6,213 nucleotides of DNA, taken from contig DAOUTP010000117.1 in NCBI GenBank assembly GCA_030626645.1, positions 1 to 6,213 of the forward strand, in the 5' to 3' direction. The stretch is from Candidatus Cloacimonadota bacterium (GTDB lineage Bacteria > Cloacimonadota > Cloacimonadia > Cloacimonadales > TCS61). Shown here one piece after another: positions 5,574 to 6,213 of the stretch (positions are counted from its first letter, which is position 1; each line of letters begins with the position of its first letter). Made by a program: the position numbers and the translations under genes. Below the pieces are notes generated by a model. The model was not told the origin of the DNA and searched no databases. It saw nothing but the letters and a program-made list of their open reading frames with translations.

Positions 5574-6213
5574 TTTACTTTCACAAATCTGCGTTTCCCA
5601 ACCTTTATCACACATTCATCAGTTATCTCTTGGAATATATCTGTGATCTTTTTACCATCAATGGTAACAGCGTTTTGTTTTATCATTCTTCTGGCTTCTC
5701 CACCGGAAGCACAGGTTTTGCTTTGAACAAGAATATCAATTATCTTGTGTGATCCAGAAATCTCAAATTCAGGAATATCGTCAGGAATATCTTTTTTCTT
5801 AAAAATAAGATTGAATTCTTCTTCTGCCATAATTGCTGCATCTTCTCCATGATATATTGCAACGATCTCACGTGCTAATCGCTGTTTGATAATTTTAGGA
5901 TTTATCTCATCATTTTTGAGTTGCTTCTCGATCTCTTCAATCTCTTCCGGTGCAACTTTTGTAGCATAATTAAAGTAGTTAATTATCAATTCATCAGGTA
6001 TCGACATTGTCTTCCCATATTTTTCTTTGGGGGGATCGAATACGGCGATATAATTGTTGAGTGATTTACTCATTTTTTCTTTACCGTCTGTTCCCATTAA
6101 AATTGGAGAAAGAACTGCAATTTGCTGCGGTTGACCAAAGTGTTTCTGCATATCACGTCCAGCCAGAATATTGAATTTCTGTTCTGTTGCACCGAGTTCA
6201 ACATCAGCTTCAA
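5561..6213 (-). CDS. tyrS: Tyrosyl-tRNA synthetase, C-terminal part (5' end outside window)
   Basis: The reading frame is open to the window edge, so the gene starts beyond 6213. About 216 residues are visible, roughly the C-terminal half of a protein that is usually near 400. The enzyme is a class I aminoacyl-tRNA synthetase that charges tRNA-Tyr in the cytoplasm. Residues just inside the edge read DVELGATEQKFN, the counterpart of the family's DVELGGTDQKFN at the tyrosyl-adenylate pocket. KMSKS at 6062-6076 is the class I signature; the KMSKS form (rather than KFGKS) marks the type-2 TyrRS subgroup. A helical anticodon-binding part follows. The C-terminus (5564 to about 5749) is an S4 RNA-binding domain containing ASGGEARRMIKQNAV and ending in a basic KVGKRRFVKVK. 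An internal Met at 6151 is not a start, because conserved family sequence continues upstream of it. Confidence 0.96.
   Translation of the reverse strand, partial: EADVELGATEQKFNILAGRDMQKHFGQPQQIAVLSPILMGTDGKEKMSKSLNNYIAVFDPPKEKYGKTMSIPDELIINYFNYATKVAPEEIEEIEKQLKNDEINPKIIKQRLAREIVAIYHGEDAAIMAEEEFNLIFKKKDIPDDIPEFEISGSHKIIDILVQSKTCASGGEARRMIKQNAVTIDGKKITDIFQEITDECVIKVGKRRFVKVKQSS

Overview
This is an AT-rich bacterial stretch in which every convincing gene lies on the minus strand, so it reads from right to left. Gene order in transcription direction is: tyrS (tyrosyl-tRNA synthetase, 5' end outside the window), an M50 site-2-type membrane protease, glnA (type I glutamine synthetase), a small VOC/glyoxalase-fold protein, an APC-superfamily amino acid permease fused to a PTS EIIA-type domain, an ABC transporter ATPase of the LolD/MacB type, and the first three codons of a further gene that is probably its FtsX/MacB-type permease. 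Coding density is high and no gap exceeds about 180 bases. Shine-Dalgarno sites (AGGAGG, AAAGGAG, AAAGGA, GGAG) precede every complete gene and settle two start codons.

The taxon cannot be fixed from the window. The AT-rich composition, the type-2 (KMSKS) TyrRS, the GS sequence and the EIIA-tailed permease would suit a Gram-negative, probably anaerobic lineage such as Candidatus Cloacimonadota or a neighbour of the Bacteroidota/FCB group. This is a guess from protein flavour, not a demonstrated assignment.

Layout. Right part (4822-6213): tyrS and the M50 protease are 76 bases apart, and that gap carries two inverted repeats, one a large near-perfect hairpin made of two similar 14-mers. Middle part (2718-4684): a TATAAT box lies 36 bases upstream of glnA. 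The gaps glnA-VOC (65 b) and VOC-permease (55 b) show no obvious terminator, so glnA, the VOC gene and the permease may form one unit linking glutamine synthesis with amino acid uptake. A probable intrinsic terminator (836-864) follows the permease. Left part (1-746): the ABC ATPase has its own candidate -10 box and overlaps the next gene in a TGATG junction, as expected for translationally coupled ABC subunits.

Points worth a second look: the EIIA regulatory tail on the permease, with its phosphorylatable His retained; a glutamine synthetase with Phe at the adenylylation Tyr position; a VOC protein lacking both His ligands of glyoxalase I; and the palindromic intergenic element. No mobile element, CRISPR array, RNA gene or wholly new system is visible.
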